Below, piece by piece: positions 9,580-19,099 of a stretch of 64,000 nucleotides of DNA; position 1 is the stretch's first letter, and the number at the start of each line of letters is the position of its first letter. The notes beneath the pieces are model-generated. The model searched no databases, was not told the DNA's origin, and saw only the letters and a program-made list of their open reading frames with translations. Source of the stretch: Dendrolimus kikuchii (taxonomy: Eukaryota > Arthropoda > Insecta > Lepidoptera > Lasiocampidae); NCBI GenBank assembly GCA_019925095.2, contig CM034388.1:27720934-27784933 (forward strand), given 5' to 3'. The position numbers and the translations under genes are program-made.

Positions 9580-10430
9580 AAAGTTCGTGTCGTAATGATT
9601 TTACAATGTAAAAAAAATCTGCTGATAATAACAAGCTCTCAATAAATTTAATGTTTCTAGATTCACGTTTATTAAGGTGAAAAACGATTCAAATCTACGC
9701 CAGGTGCTTGAAATGTAAGATCATAATACTTTGGCGGATAATCATGACAGAATTCTAAAAGAATGTTAAAATTTTCATAAAAGACTTCGAATTAGAACAT
9801 TGATTGGGAATTTTGAATCTAATCTGCAATTTGTTCAGTCCTATCTCGATGTAGGTGGACACGACTTCTTGTGGTGTCTTCATCGAAGAGATCGCTTTTA
9901 TTGACCTTTATCACCTTCTACGGACCGTCATTTAAAAAAAGTTATCACTTACGCCTACACAGACACTACGCGCGCACACACACACTCTCATGCTTATTCG
10001 TATATAAATAAATACACCTCCCTCACACACATACACAAAAGCATATTGTCATTACTAACATCTTTAAATATTTAATTGTAATTTTTAATTTAACAATAGA
10101 AAATATTATTTATACATATAAATTTTTACTACACAAAGACTTCCTCACAACACCAGCATGTAACAGATACACTCTACATTAGTATAAGTGTAGTATTAAA
10201 ATTAGAATAAATTAATATAATAAGTTATTCTTAAGGTACACCAAAACATAAAAATTACTAAATTAATGTCACACACAGTAACAAAAATAAACAATAAGCG
10301 TGTATGGAGTCTAAAATTGTTCATAGAAATTAAATAGTACAAAAGGGTACGGAACTCGAGTCCGTAGAGATATTAATAATAGTAAAAAAAAAAACTACAC
10401 AAAGACATAGCATTAATGTACTATCAGCAA
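9580..10430. other. AT-rich spacer with CA-rich patch
   Basis: No gene seen. A CACACA-rich stretch lies near 9965-10040, and the rest is A- and T-rich without coding frames. Confidence 0.45.
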
Positions 10431-10439
10431 TGATGAGAA

Positions 10440-10620
10440 TTATATGACCGAAGCGAATCCTACTGTGGCCCGCCACACAGGCTCTAAGGAGACCTAGCGC
10501 GGGAAGCAGAGTTTCCTTTGGGACGCCATTTGTACTGTTCTCTGTGTTTTAGTTATTTTATATGTACCCTGTACTACTTACTTACATGCTAATAAATTTC
10601 ATTTCATTGATAGGGTTGCC
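10440..10620 (+). repeat. LINE 3' end, type J-like
   Basis: Contains CGCCATTTGTACTGTTCTCT, AATAAA within GCTAATAAATTTC, and GGGTTGCC. A likely decayed 3' UTR of a CR1/Jockey LINE. Confidence 0.4.
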
Positions 10621-10639
10621 TATTGTTTCACAGTCTATG

Positions 10640-11000
10640 CAATTTTGCCAGAAGTCTTTTACTGTCAGCGCGTTTCAATAGTAGCTCACAACGCTCAAAA
10701 TGGTCCGTTAGCCGTTCCACAAGGCGACTGCTGTCGTTGTGGTCGCGACGATAACGTCATCATTTTCGATCACACAACGACCCATGTCAAGAGGTGGGTC
10801 GAATAGCCGTTCCACTTGGGTTTACGATTGTAACGCCGGCAAGTAAGTGGAACGGGAAAAATCGCGGTCGTGGACGTGGTCGCTATGAGTCCCTAATGGA
10901 ACGTAACACTAGTGTACTCGACGTATGCGCTTAAAAAAAGATTATTTAGAAAACGACCTCGTTTCTCGTGTTATTCAAGAAGTCAATGACCATTTACAAA
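10640..11000. other. unassigned GC-richer block
   Basis: One frame reads about 50 codons from 10655 (CCRCGRDDNVIIFDHTTTHV) to a stop near 10810. A later stretch encodes NRGRGRGRYESLMERN then stops near 10932. No start or splice pattern joins them. It may be a decayed element or pseudogene. Confidence 0.25.
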
Positions 11001-11339
11001 CTTTGAATGCATAAGAAATTCGACTTTTGTATACGTCTGTCGTTTCACCGACGAAAATACTGTGAAAAAAAACTGGTCTGACATCCATAGGAAAAAAACC
11101 ATTCGCATGTTTTAATAATGAAAATTAAAATGCTAATGGTACGTTATACAAGCTCCCATGTTTGGATTTGCTTATGTTGATCGCTTTTTGACGTTTTAAT
11201 ATTAAAACATATTTTTACACCAAATAAGTCAAAAACAGCAAAGGAGACGGGGACTTTTGGGCCAAAGACATGTAATTAGTTGAGATATGGCTTAAAAAAC
11301 CTTTATTTTAATTATAAGTTAAACAATAATTAATTTACA

Positions 11340-11935
11340 AAATTATAACATTCTAAATGGTGTTGGTCGAAGATCTCGCCATGCCAACCTCAGTGACATC
11401 ATCCACCGGGCTCTTATCAGCGTCGGCGTACCGGCCGTATTAGAACCGAATGAATGGCTTGGTACACGACGATGGCAAGAGGTCGGACGGTATGTCACTT
11501 AGTCCTTGGAAGATGGGACGGCCGCTTGTCTGGGACGCGACATATGTTGATACCAACGCCTTCACATCTTCCAATGACAGAGTTAGAGGCTGACAACGCT
11601 GCTTCAAAAGCTAAAGCTCTCAAACGGCTCAAATATGGAACCTTAGGAAGGCGTTACATATTTATGCCGTTTGGAGTTGAAACATTAGGTCCGTGGGATC
11701 CATCGGCAAAGAGTTTCTTCAAAGAAATTTGCAAGAAACCCTCCGATGCCACCCGTGATCAGAAGGCTGGCTCATATTTCGCCCAACAAATAAGCATCGC
11801 TATACAACGCGGCAATGCAGCCAGCCTTCTGGGCACGCTCCCATCTGGCAGCGATTTGTTACACAGTCTATAATCGCTTGTACTATTTATTACTTAGTTT
11901 ATTTTTAGTTTTTAATTGAATTTTTTAAGTTAGTA
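11340..11935 (+). pseudogene. LINE-H C-terminal fragment with 3' UTR
   Basis: Frames in order: HANLSDIIHRALISVGVPAV and LEPNE, a small insertion that duplicates AATG and shifts the frame, [20 protein letters not shown] and VWDATYVDT, a second shift, then FMPFGVETLGPWDPSAKSFF and [20 protein letters not shown] to DLLHSL and stop at about 11873. The module PFxVETLGPWGP...[16 protein letters not shown] is the end of an invertebrate retroelement polyprotein; I do not assign its clade. The AT-rich 3' UTR ends AGTAAATAAAGC. Confidence 0.75.
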
Positions 11936-12107
11936 AATAAAGCATATTGTTTAAAAAATGGAAAACAAAAGCTAAATTCTATCTGGAACATGAAAAATCT
12001 TAAAAATAATGTCACAAATAAAATAAGTTATCGATTATAATAATCGATTTACGTGAGTGAATTTCAATAATTAATAGTATAAAACCATTTACACTACGAT
12101 AAAATAA

Positions 12108-12563
12108 TTTTCAACACACTTGCTCATAAAGTGGCTCTATGGTCACCGCAATTAGGCACAGAATGACACCCATTATCAAACTGTGAGTAAAAAACATTAT
12201 AACTCACTAGTGAGTTATAGATTTTTTTTAAAATTTTATTGGTTGAGTTGCTTTGTTCTTAAAAAAGTTTTTATTCAAAAAAAAAGATCGTGTTCTATAG
12301 AACAAATAAATTAATTTTCCTATTGCTTGCTCATTTCATGCAACTTCTTATTTAAATAGATAATTTTAACTCGTACGTGTTTAATAAATAAAACTTTCAC
12401 TCATATATAGTTGTTATTTTATTCACAAGTGTGTTGAAAAACGTCGTATGATCGTGTGTATTGATGATTACCGTCCTCGGCTCTCTTGACCCTCGACGGC
12501 TCGAGTCTCAATGGCCGCTCGGCGGTAATCACCAATGTTACACACTAGTACCATAATGTACTA
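12108..12563 (+). repeat. Sat-E unit 1
   Basis: Inner part 12108-12440 is bounded by inverted repeats TTTTCAACACACTTG and CAAGTGTGTTGAAAA. A 120-bp tail follows with GATTACCG and CGGTAATC as inverted arms, ending CCATAATGTACTA. It contains the 20-nt palindrome ATAACTCACTAGTGAGTTAT. The next unit starts at once. Confidence 0.8.
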
Positions 12564-13005
12564 TTTCAACACACTTGCTCATAAAGTGGCTCTATGGTCA
12601 CCGCAATTAGGCACAGAATGACATCCATAATCAAACTGTGAGTAAAAAAAATTATAACTCACTAGAGGGTTAAAGTTTTATTTTTTATTTTAATAATTCA
12701 AAAAAAAAGAACGTGTTCTATAGAAGAAATAAATTAATGTTCTATTGCTTGCTCATTTCATGCAACTTCTTATTTAATAGATAATTTTAATACGTGTTTA
12801 ATAAATAAAACTTTCATAATATAAAACTAAATAAAATGAGTTTTTGTTGTTATTTTATTCACAAGTGTGTTGAAAAACGTCGTATGATACACGTGTGTAT
12901 TGATGATTACCGTCCTCGGCTCTCTTAAGACCCTCGCCTACGGCTCGAGTCTCAATGGCGCCTCGGCGGTAATCACCAATGTTACACACTAGTACCATAA
13001 TGTAC
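12564..13005 (+). repeat. Sat-E unit 2 (tandem)
   Basis: Direct tandem copy of unit 1: TTTCAACACACTTG start, right inverted repeat at 12862-12876, the same tail ending at 13005. The central palindrome has decayed (CTCACTAGAGGG) and small indels shorten it to about 442 bp. Confidence 0.8.
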
Positions 13006-13080
13006 TATAAACCCACTACAATTATAAAAAATATCAACATAATAAAAATAAGTCTTAAAATCATTATCCTCTTTTTACAG

Positions 13081-13249
13081 TCTGGGCCCAAGAATGTATG
13101 GAAGCCTATCAGTCTACTTTGTTTTTCTAACTTGTTGTGCATATTGCTACAAGGAGTTCGTGCTGATGGTAAACTATACGAGACTAACGAAGTATAAGAA
13201 AACTGAAGTGGCTCGAGCCCAGCAACGGGACTTTTCTGAGCCAATATAA
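13081..13249 (+). CDS. candidate host exon with hydrophobic N-terminal segment
   Basis: A good acceptor (ATTATCCTCTTTTTACAG, AG at 13079-13080) precedes two overlapping open frames. One, from ATG 13094 in a fair context (AAGAATGT), reads 51 codons to TAA 13247-13249: MYGSLSVYFVFLTCCAYC, then a basic stretch KYKKTEVARAQQR and a FSEPI end. The other reads KNVWKPISLLCFSN and LLCILLQGVRAD, like a signal peptide with cleavage after VRA, and meets a possible donor at GATG|GTAAAC. Either could be real. No family is recognised. It lies just after the Sat-E pair, which would then sit in an intron or upstream region. Confidence 0.35.
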
Positions 13250-13369
13250 TTACTATTTACTATCCAATCATTTTCCTGACATGTTAAAATTTGACATAAT
13301 GCACACGTCGTCAGCCTATCTTCGTCCACTGCTTAATGCAGATCTCTCATCGTTTGTGCCACTTATCCT

Positions 13370-13680
13370 GGTCTTCTCCCTTCCTCATTCAGCCCCAACT
13401 GGGGATGTTACGCAAGTCGTTGATTCACTAGGCTGGAGGACGTCCTGGCAGGGCCGAATCTGAGGCGAGACAAGTCGAGGTCCATGCCCCGAGCGACCAA
13501 TACAGAGGGCGGCAAATTCAAACTTCGCAGACAAACATTTCATCACTGAGACGTCCAGTACTTTAAGCACATCAATTATTTTTGCGGGGCGCGTAGACAT
13601 TATAGGTTAAAAAGCACAGAAGCACGTGTGTCCCTCAGTGGGCGTCTAATGGCTGAAATGATGATGATGATTAAGGTAAA
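13370..13680 (+). mobile_element. RTE-type LINE 3' end with (ATG)n tail
   Basis: The end GTGGGCGTCTAATGGCTGAA followed by ATGATGATGATGAT is the typical 3' terminus of lepidopteran RTE LINEs, which lack long poly(A) and end in short repeats. Coding similarity upstream is weak. Confidence 0.5.
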
Positions 13681-13734
13681 AATATAGGCAGAATTTTTAA
13701 GCCTCAAAATAAATCAAGTTTCGGGATTGCGTGC

Positions 13735-13870
13735 TACACCTGTTTGCTGAGTCGCGGTCACCAAGACATGTCTGCTCCATCGCCCATCGGTCTTGCTAGA
13801 GATGTGACCAGCCCACTGCCACTTCAGCTTGCCAATTTTAATGAGCTATGTCTATTATAACTTTGGTTCC
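13735..13870 (-). pseudogene. RTE-type LINE C-terminal fragment
   Basis: The minus strand reads KIGKLKWQWAGHISSKTDGR then WSRHVL, the KWQWAGHxxRRTDGRW motif of RTE LINEs. Upstream and downstream parts are missing. Confidence 0.75.
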
Positions 13871-14034
13871 GTAAGAGAATCAGAGTAGATCAATACATAT
13901 AATGTCAATTTTGTAACCTATATAAATTAATATTAATTAAAAATCTAAAATATCCTATAAATAAACCTAACTTAAAAATATATATACAATAGTAAAAAAA
14001 AAAAAAAAAAACTAATATTAAAATAAAACCTATA

Positions 14035-14445
14035 TTAAAGCCCGTCCAGCCCCACCAGACCACTGTCGCTGGGCATTGTACCTAGAAGGCTGGCAGCATT
14101 ACCTCGCTGGATACAAAGGCTAATCCTTTGAGCGAGGTAAGCTCCAGCCTTCCGGTCTCCTGTTTTGTCCATTAGGCGTTTTTTAATTATTTTAAATAAT
14201 TTGTGGGCACTTGGCCCCCATGGGCCAAAAGTCTCCACCCCAAACGGCTCAAATATTTAACCTGTTCCAAGGGTTACATATTTGAGCCGTTTGAGATTTT
14301 CGGCAGAAGTGGCAGTGCGACCGGCCCCAACTTTGGACTCCTGGAGATGAGAAGGCGCCAGTGTATCGACACAGGTAACGTCCCACACAAGCGGCCTTCC
14401 CAAGCTCCAGGGAATTACAACGAAAAGGTATTTCTCGTAAGGTAA
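14035..14445 (-). pseudogene. LINE-H fragment, rearranged
   Basis: The minus strand carries WSLGRPLVWDVTCVDTLAPS, LKRLKYVTLG, then after a break METFGPWGPSAHKLF and [16 protein letters not shown] to GLVGLDGL and stop. The same modules occur at 35565-36400. An internal junction near 14240-14280 disrupts the frame. Confidence 0.75.
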
Positions 14446-14457
14446 GGTAAGGACGAC

Positions 14458-14493
14458 GTGATCACGGCTACTGAAAAGTGGCCGAAATGTCGG
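14458..14493 (+). other. hammerhead-like hairpin motif
   Basis: GTGATCA, an 8-bp stem CGGCTACT/AGTGGCCG closed by GAAA, then AAATGTCGG. The order resembles a hammerhead core (CUGAUGA, stem II, GAAAC, GUC) with C3 and G8 exchanged. A second copy lies at 15805-15840. Cleavage ability is not shown, and spacing at the stem base is not canonical. Confidence 0.25.
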
Positions 14494-14514
14494 AATAAAT
14501 ATATAGTGACAGCT

Positions 14515-14720
14515 CATAACGTCCCACTGCTGTATTCGGGCCTCCCACTATTAGAGAATGGACAGTATACCCGCCACACTTGTCCAAGGCGGCTTGGCAG
14601 GTTTAACACATCGGTCATCTCGATGTGCAGATTTCATCACGTTCTTTTCCTTCACCGTTACTAGTACATGGTACTTAATTGTAACATGCACATAAGGTCG
14701 GAAAACAGACATTTATTAGT
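14515..14720 (-). repeat. tRNA-type SINE fragment
   Basis: AACGTCCCACTGCTGTATTC, GGCGGCTTGGCAGGTTTAAC and TTCCTTCACCGTTA, in the order of a widespread lepidopteran SINE whose tRNA head faces the other way. Related to 46245-46520. The B box end is lost. Confidence 0.55.
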
Positions 14721-14891
14721 ATAGATAGATAGATTGTGGATTAGTGGAACGAAACAGGTTTACCGTGTTTCTACATAAATACATGCCGTGACACAATACT
14801 ACCAGTTTTGTTCGTCGCGTTTGAAGAACGGACGCATATTTTTCTACATTGAGTGTAGTTTTCATTTTAATATATTAATTTGTATGTGTCA

Positions 14892-15008
14892 ATGACAAAA
14901 TCGAAGAGAAAATTTGCCATCACCGACAAATTTTTACCAAGGTTAGCATTGTTTCTATGTTTTTACCTCAATTTCTTTGCTTTAGTAGTCAACAATGTAG
15001 AGTTATAA
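14892..15008 (+). CDS. small open frame or first coding exon
   Basis: ATG at 14892 opens a frame of 38 codons to TAA 15006-15008: MTKSKRKFAITDKFLPR, then hydrophobic LALFLCFYLNFFALVV. A donor-like CCAAG|GTTAGC at 14941-14942 would end a first exon after 16 codons and two bases. It could be the basic start of a membrane protein, or chance. It is not joined by any visible evidence to the terminal exon at 17994. Confidence 0.22.
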   Translation: MTKSKRKFAITDKFLPRLALFLCFYLNFFALVVNNVEL

Positions 15009-15009
15009 A

Positions 15010-15650
15010 TGGTATAATCTGCTTTCTATATGATGTTAGATGGATCAACTAGATTTAGTCAATTCTGTTGAAAAGTACAGAACTAAAACTACTCATGTCG
15101 AGTGCATTTAATGACATTGAATTATTCAAGTTTATATGGGTCACTTTGGTTGATTGATCTAAACTGAAAGAGAGTAATGATCTATATATCGGCTTAATGG
15201 TAATTTGTTGTTAGTTAATTTATGACAATTGAACTTGAATTATATTGAATTAGACTTGCTTTGTAAGCATCTAAGTGTTCGACATGTCTTTTTAATTTGG
15301 CCGCATATTAATTGAAGTATTTATTCACAACTTCTGCTAACTTAGAGACCTTCAACTTTCAATTACCAAAATGACCTAATACCTTATGTGAACTTGAATA
15401 CTATGATGATTTTTAAAAATGCCTTAGCCACCTAGATTTGGTACGAACATAGCAAGTTATGATGACATTATAAATTCAACGTTTCAAATAGCGTATTAAT
15501 TATGGTTAAAACAGAGATATAAATTATTTTGAATTTAAAACGATATTATGGTATTCTAGCGCGCGCTCTTTTGTATGTTACCCAATTGTCATAGTCTTGA
15601 AGAATTAATCTGTTTTGCTTAGACAATATACATGTCGCCCATGCGCAAAA
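15010..15650. other. AT-rich spacer, no gene recognised
   Basis: Apparently single-copy within the window, without coding frames or recognisable repeats. Confidence 0.45.
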
Positions 15651-15654
15651 TGAT

Positions 15655-15745
15655 TAAACCAAAGTGACCAAATGTCTAAAATGACCAAAATGACAAAATT
15701 TACCAAATATACCCAAATTACTAAAATTACCAAATAGACCAAAAT
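15655..15745. repeat. short imperfect tandem repeat (AAAATGACC-like)
   Basis: About eight imperfect 9-12-bp units on the theme AAAATGACC / AAATTACC. Confidence 0.6.
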
Positions 15746-15804
15746 ATAATAAAACTACGTTTTAACGGTTTTAAGCGCGGTAATTTTATTTGATTTTGGT
15801 TTTT

Positions 15805-15840
15805 CCGACGTTTCGGCCACTTTTCAGTGGCCGTGATCAC
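15805..15840 (-). other. hammerhead-like hairpin motif
   Basis: Minus strand: GTGATCA, perfect stem CGGCCACT/AGTGGCCG with a GAAA loop, then AAACGTCGG. Cleaner than the copy at 14458-14493. It adjoins a LINE-H fragment at 15870-15975. Confidence 0.3.
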
Positions 15841-15869
15841 GGAAGCCAAAAATATGCCAAAAGCGAAAG

Positions 15870-15975
15870 CCACAAATATGGATGCATATTTGCGGCGTTT
15901 CAGGCTCTCCTGACGTTCTGCTGCCGCGCCAGCTGCCATGACCGTGACTGGAAGATGGGAAGGAGCTAAAGAACC
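15870..15975 (-). pseudogene. LINE-H short fragment
   Basis: The minus strand reads AERQESLKRRKYAS, matching AETAESLKRRKYAT of the 47315 copy. It breaks off into the sequence leading to the hairpin at 15805-15840. Confidence 0.55.
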
Positions 15976-16039
15976 GTCGCACGTGGCATCTTACACTGAG
16001 TGTCGGCCCATTTTCCAGAGCACCAAAGACAAATATAAA

Positions 16040-16215
16040 TCCTAACTAATATTATAAATATGAACATGAGTTTGCATGTGACACCTTCACGCCTAAGCAC
16101 TCAACAGAACATCAAGAAATTTTGCTTATATGTTGTCAGAAATACAGAAAATATATATCATACCTTTCTTCCAGAAAATAGTTCAGGGAATCGCTTAGGA
16201 CAATTGAGGCGTGTC
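16040..16215 (+). mobile_element. Hel-G-like 5' end
   Basis: A|TCCTAACTAATATTATAAAT opening, typical of a common lepidopteran Helitron-like family, then CATGAGTTTGCATGTG. The 3' CTAG end is missing. Confidence 0.45.
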
Positions 16216-16263
16216 TATATAGACTAGCAGTTATGAGACGACATAAAGCTCTATTTATTTTGA

Positions 16264-17035
16264 CTAGTGGTCGCCCGTGGTCGATATTCGACCATAGTAA
16301 TTTGTAGTCAAGTGCAAGTGAATGAGTTTGGATATCTTGGATGTGCTTTTAGCAGGGATGGAAGGTAAGTTTGGGAAAAGTTTGAATGGAGCGTTAGGTA
16401 AACCTCTAGGCGCTAAGAACCTCAGCCAGAAGGCCCAGCTCGCCATACACAACGCGGTACTGGTACCTACGCTCACGTATGGAAGCGAGAGTTGGATATG
16501 GAAGAGAGAGCATGAAAGTAGAGTAAACGCGGTTGAGATGCGAGCACTGCGCAAAATCTGCGGAGTGACGCTCGCGGATCGCGTTCGTAATACCGAAGTA
16601 AGAAAGAGAGTTGGTCTGAAAGAAAGTGTCGGGGTGAAGGTAAGGAAAGGAATGCTCCGGTGGTTCGGGCATGTGGAAAGAATGCATGATGAAAGAATGA
16701 CTAAACAGATATACAATGCAAAAGTGGATGGATGCAGAAGTCGTGGAAGGCCACGACACACCTTCCATGACCAAATTGATCGTGTACTAGCGGAGGGTGA
16801 TGTCAGGAGCCTTAAGAACAGACGAGCGTGCATGACAAGAGTTATGAATGTCAAAGAAGCAAGTGAGGTGTGTAAGAATGGGCCTAAATGGCGCTCTGTT
16901 GTTCGTGCCTACCCCGCAAGGGAACTGGCGTGAAGTTATGTATGTATGTAATTTGTAGTCAAAGACTATACTTCTATAATTACAGATTTCGCCAAGACAA
17001 CAATGAACAAAAGAGTATATGTTTAAGCACTAAGC
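16264..17035 (-). mobile_element. Hel-F element split by LINE-A
   Basis: Its CTAG end lies at 16264-16267 followed by GTGGTCGCCCGTGGTCGATA; the body resumes at 16948 with AAAGACTATACTTCTATAAT and CAGATTTCGCCAAG. LINE-A lies between, with a 15-bp TSD drawn from Hel-F. Confidence 0.75.
16297..16962 (+). mobile_element. LINE-A, longest intact-looking copy
   Basis: Insert 16312-16947 with TSD GTAATTTGTAGTCAA at 16297-16311 and 16948-16962. It reads NEFGYLGCAFSRDG, a stop, then a continuous frame SLNGALGKPLGAKNLSQKAQ, LVPTLTYGSESW, VNAVEMRALRKICGV, MLRWFGHVERMHDERMTKQI, SRGRPRHTFHDQIDRVLA and YPARELA, ending in TATG repeats. LTYGSExW and LRWFGHVERM mark the end of a LINE reverse transcriptase. 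The upstream RT palm and endonuclease are absent. Confidence 0.9.
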
Positions 17036-17039
17036 TGCG

Positions 17040-17410
17040 ACAAGGGCAGAACCTTGGGGGGATAATTCGCGACCTAGTGTACGATTCGCCAGGTCGGGGG
17101 TGGCACTAGCATGCCCAGTCAGAACTGGTGTCATGCTATTGCCACTTCCCGGTTAGGGATAACCACTAAAACCCCTGGGTGTTCTGTCCTTCGTCTTATG
17201 CCAGGGCTACGGGTATATGACCTAGCGCCTCCGCAGCCCTGGCATGCGTGGGCCTCGCGAGGCCTCTTCCACTGCCGGGGGACTACTTTATCCCCCGGCA
17301 TCATCAAGCTTTCTAGGCGTAAGGCGGTCTGTAATTCGCCCCACGGGAGGAGAGGTGAGCGCGCGCGGAACACTCGCGCCCCCATCTCGACGGCTACTGT
17401 ATGTACCTAC
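17040..17410. repeat. GC-rich repeat, related to 28580-28930
   Basis: GC-rich block with GTCGGGGGTGGCACTAGCAT, TGCCAGGGCTACGGGTATAT, and CTGCCGGGGG/CCCCCGGCA hairpin arms. It matches the block at 28580-28930 loosely but in the same order. Possibly the 5' region of a LINE. Confidence 0.45.
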
Positions 17411-17476
17411 TACAAGCCATAACTTCACTATAATTCAGAAGTGCATTGTTCTGACCTTTTTTATTTTTATTGCTGA

Positions 17477-17765
17477 ATGACTGAACGCCCAGCTGTGATG
17501 GAAAGTGGTTATCGTCGCCTATAGACATTAGCAATACCAGAGGTGCTGCCGATATACTGCCGGCTTTTAAGGAGAAACTGGAACCTGGCCACTGATGCCG
17601 GAACACAACTCAAAGTTGTTATGGCGGCATACTATAGACCAGTAATGGTAGCCATCCAGTCGGGCTAATGCCCTACCACCTGGCTGTGGGTTGTTTTGTC
17701 GCCTCTTACGACAGACCGCCCGGCCGCAGGAATTAGGATTCTCTTTCCGTTTCTGCACGGAGACA
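17477..17765 (-). repeat. Rep-B copy
   Basis: Antisense orientation, from GATGGAAAGTGGTTATCGTC to TCCGTTTCTGCACGGA. The poly(A) end is degraded. Confidence 0.75.
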
Positions 17766-17993
17766 CTAAGGACATTATAGGTCTTTGGTTCTGAAGATTC
17801 GCTGTCTCCCTGATGTTACGATGAAATGATACCAGCATGGACATTCACGCTTAAAATCTACATGTAGAAAACCTTGTATATTTTAATACTGGTTTATGCA
17901 TTAGCTACACAAGAATCTCGTAATATTACATAATTCATCGTTGTGTAAATTAAACATTAATTTTCTGTAAATATTGTTGTTTCTATTTAACAG

Positions 17994-18104
17994 ATATTTG
18001 GAAGTTATGTTATTTGTTATATTTTCAATCGGCTAGTCAATTGGCGATATTTTCGAAAAAGAAATAATTACATGCAAATGTACGACACATTTATAAATGC
18101 ATAA
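17994..18104 (+). CDS. candidate terminal exon of an unidentified membrane protein
   Basis: A strong acceptor (TTGTTGTTTCTATTTAACAG, AG at 17992-17993) is followed in phase 0 by 36 codons to TAA 18102-18104. The peptide has a hydrophobic start IFGSYVICYIFNRLV and a polar basic tail NWRYFRKRNNYMQMYD to INA. A 3' UTR-like stretch of about 120 bp carries AATAAA at 18227-18232. Acceptor, open frame, membrane-then-basic pattern and poly(A) signal fit a real last exon. The family is not recognised and the upstream exons were not found with confidence. Confidence 0.5.
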   Translation: MFGSYVICYIFNRLVNWRYFRKRNNYMQMYDTFINA

Positions 18105-18226
18105 ATTCGCCGATGACCCTGAAATCAAAGGGAACGTTTATTCACATTGATTCTTATTCTTTCAAAATAGTTATCATCTTTAAAGGTTGAAACTCTTACA
18201 AAATTAAATTTTATTGCTCAATATAT

Positions 18227-18232
18227 AATAAA
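18227..18232 (+). terminator. AATAAA poly(A) signal for the 17994 exon
   Basis: AATAAA 123 bp after the TAA stop at 18102-18104, in AT-rich sequence. It supports the exon being terminal but is also expected by chance here. Confidence 0.4.
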
Positions 18233-18284
18233 ACATTTTATTTATTTAAATACCATATATATTTTTTTACAAAATAACAAATGG

Positions 18285-18425
18285 GGTAATACAATATAAG
18301 AAAACTTAACTTATTTGTATTGTATTCTACCCATAATCCCTCAAGACTATAAGTAGAATACTGAGCCTAGATCACCGTTTTCTATTGGTAAGGTGCCCAG
18401 AAGACTGGCTTGCTTAAGTCCAGCA
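18285..18425 (-). mobile_element. LINE-H 3' end (type 1)
   Basis: Reverse of the 3' UTR seen at 47600-47690: the ACTTATTTGTATTGTATTCT block, the stop region, and the start of CACCTTACC. Only about 140 bp is present, so it is strongly 5'-truncated. Confidence 0.65.
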
Positions 18426-18429
18426 GGCT

Positions 18430-18640
18430 TTCCATTAAGTGGGCCGCACTTGATGGAAAGTGGTTACCGTCGTTCAAGAACATTTGCAACAAAGGTGCTA
18501 CAAATGTGCTGCTGAGATCGAAAGGGAGAGAGAAAACTGGCCACTAATACCAGAACACTACTCAAGGATTCTATGACTGCACTCTCTCAACTACCGGTGG
18601 TAGTCACCACTTGTAGCCTCTTAAGAAAGACTCCTTTTTT
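18430..18640 (-). repeat. Rep-B partial copy
   Basis: TTGATGGAAAGTGGTTACCG, CAACAAAGGTGCTACAAATG and a degraded second half. It faces the sense copy at 18781 head to head. Confidence 0.6.
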
Positions 18641-18780
18641 CAGGCTGTTCATAGCCAGAAAGTGTCTGTAAAGGGCACGCTTGTGTTGGCGCCAACACTG
18701 TGATGTGTAGTAGTGAAAGTTGGGTATGGCACAAGTTGGGTATGGAAGCATGAAAGTACGATAAACGCAATTGAAATTTT

Positions 18781-19092
18781 ATCCGTCCAAGAACGCAAAA
18801 AGAATACAATTTCTTGCGGCCAGGCAGCCTGTCGTAACAGGCGACAAAACAACCCACAGCAAGTTATTGCGTCTGGATAGCTATCACCCCTGGTCTAGAG
18901 TATACCGCCATAGTTGGTTGGCCAACCTTGAGTTGTGTTCCGGCATCAATGGCCAGGTTCCAGTCACCCTTTAGAGAGCGACAGCACAGTGCTACCACCT
19001 TTAGTGTGACAAACGTGCATAGATGATGGTAGCCGCTTTTTATCAAGTGGGCCGTCTGCCTGTCGGCTGAATTCATGCGTTACAAAAAAACA
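18781..19092 (+). repeat. Rep-B near full length
   Basis: TCCGTCCAAGAACGCAAAAA start, GTCGTAACAGGCGACAAAAC, and end GAATTCATGCGTTACAAAAA. The tail hexamer is mutated. Confidence 0.75.
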
Positions 19093-19099
19093 AACGACG

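Noticed and set aside
10655..10810. Fifty-codon open frame with CCRCGRDD and a later RGRGRGRY stretch
   Set aside because: No start, no consistent splice sites, and the two parts are separated by stops.
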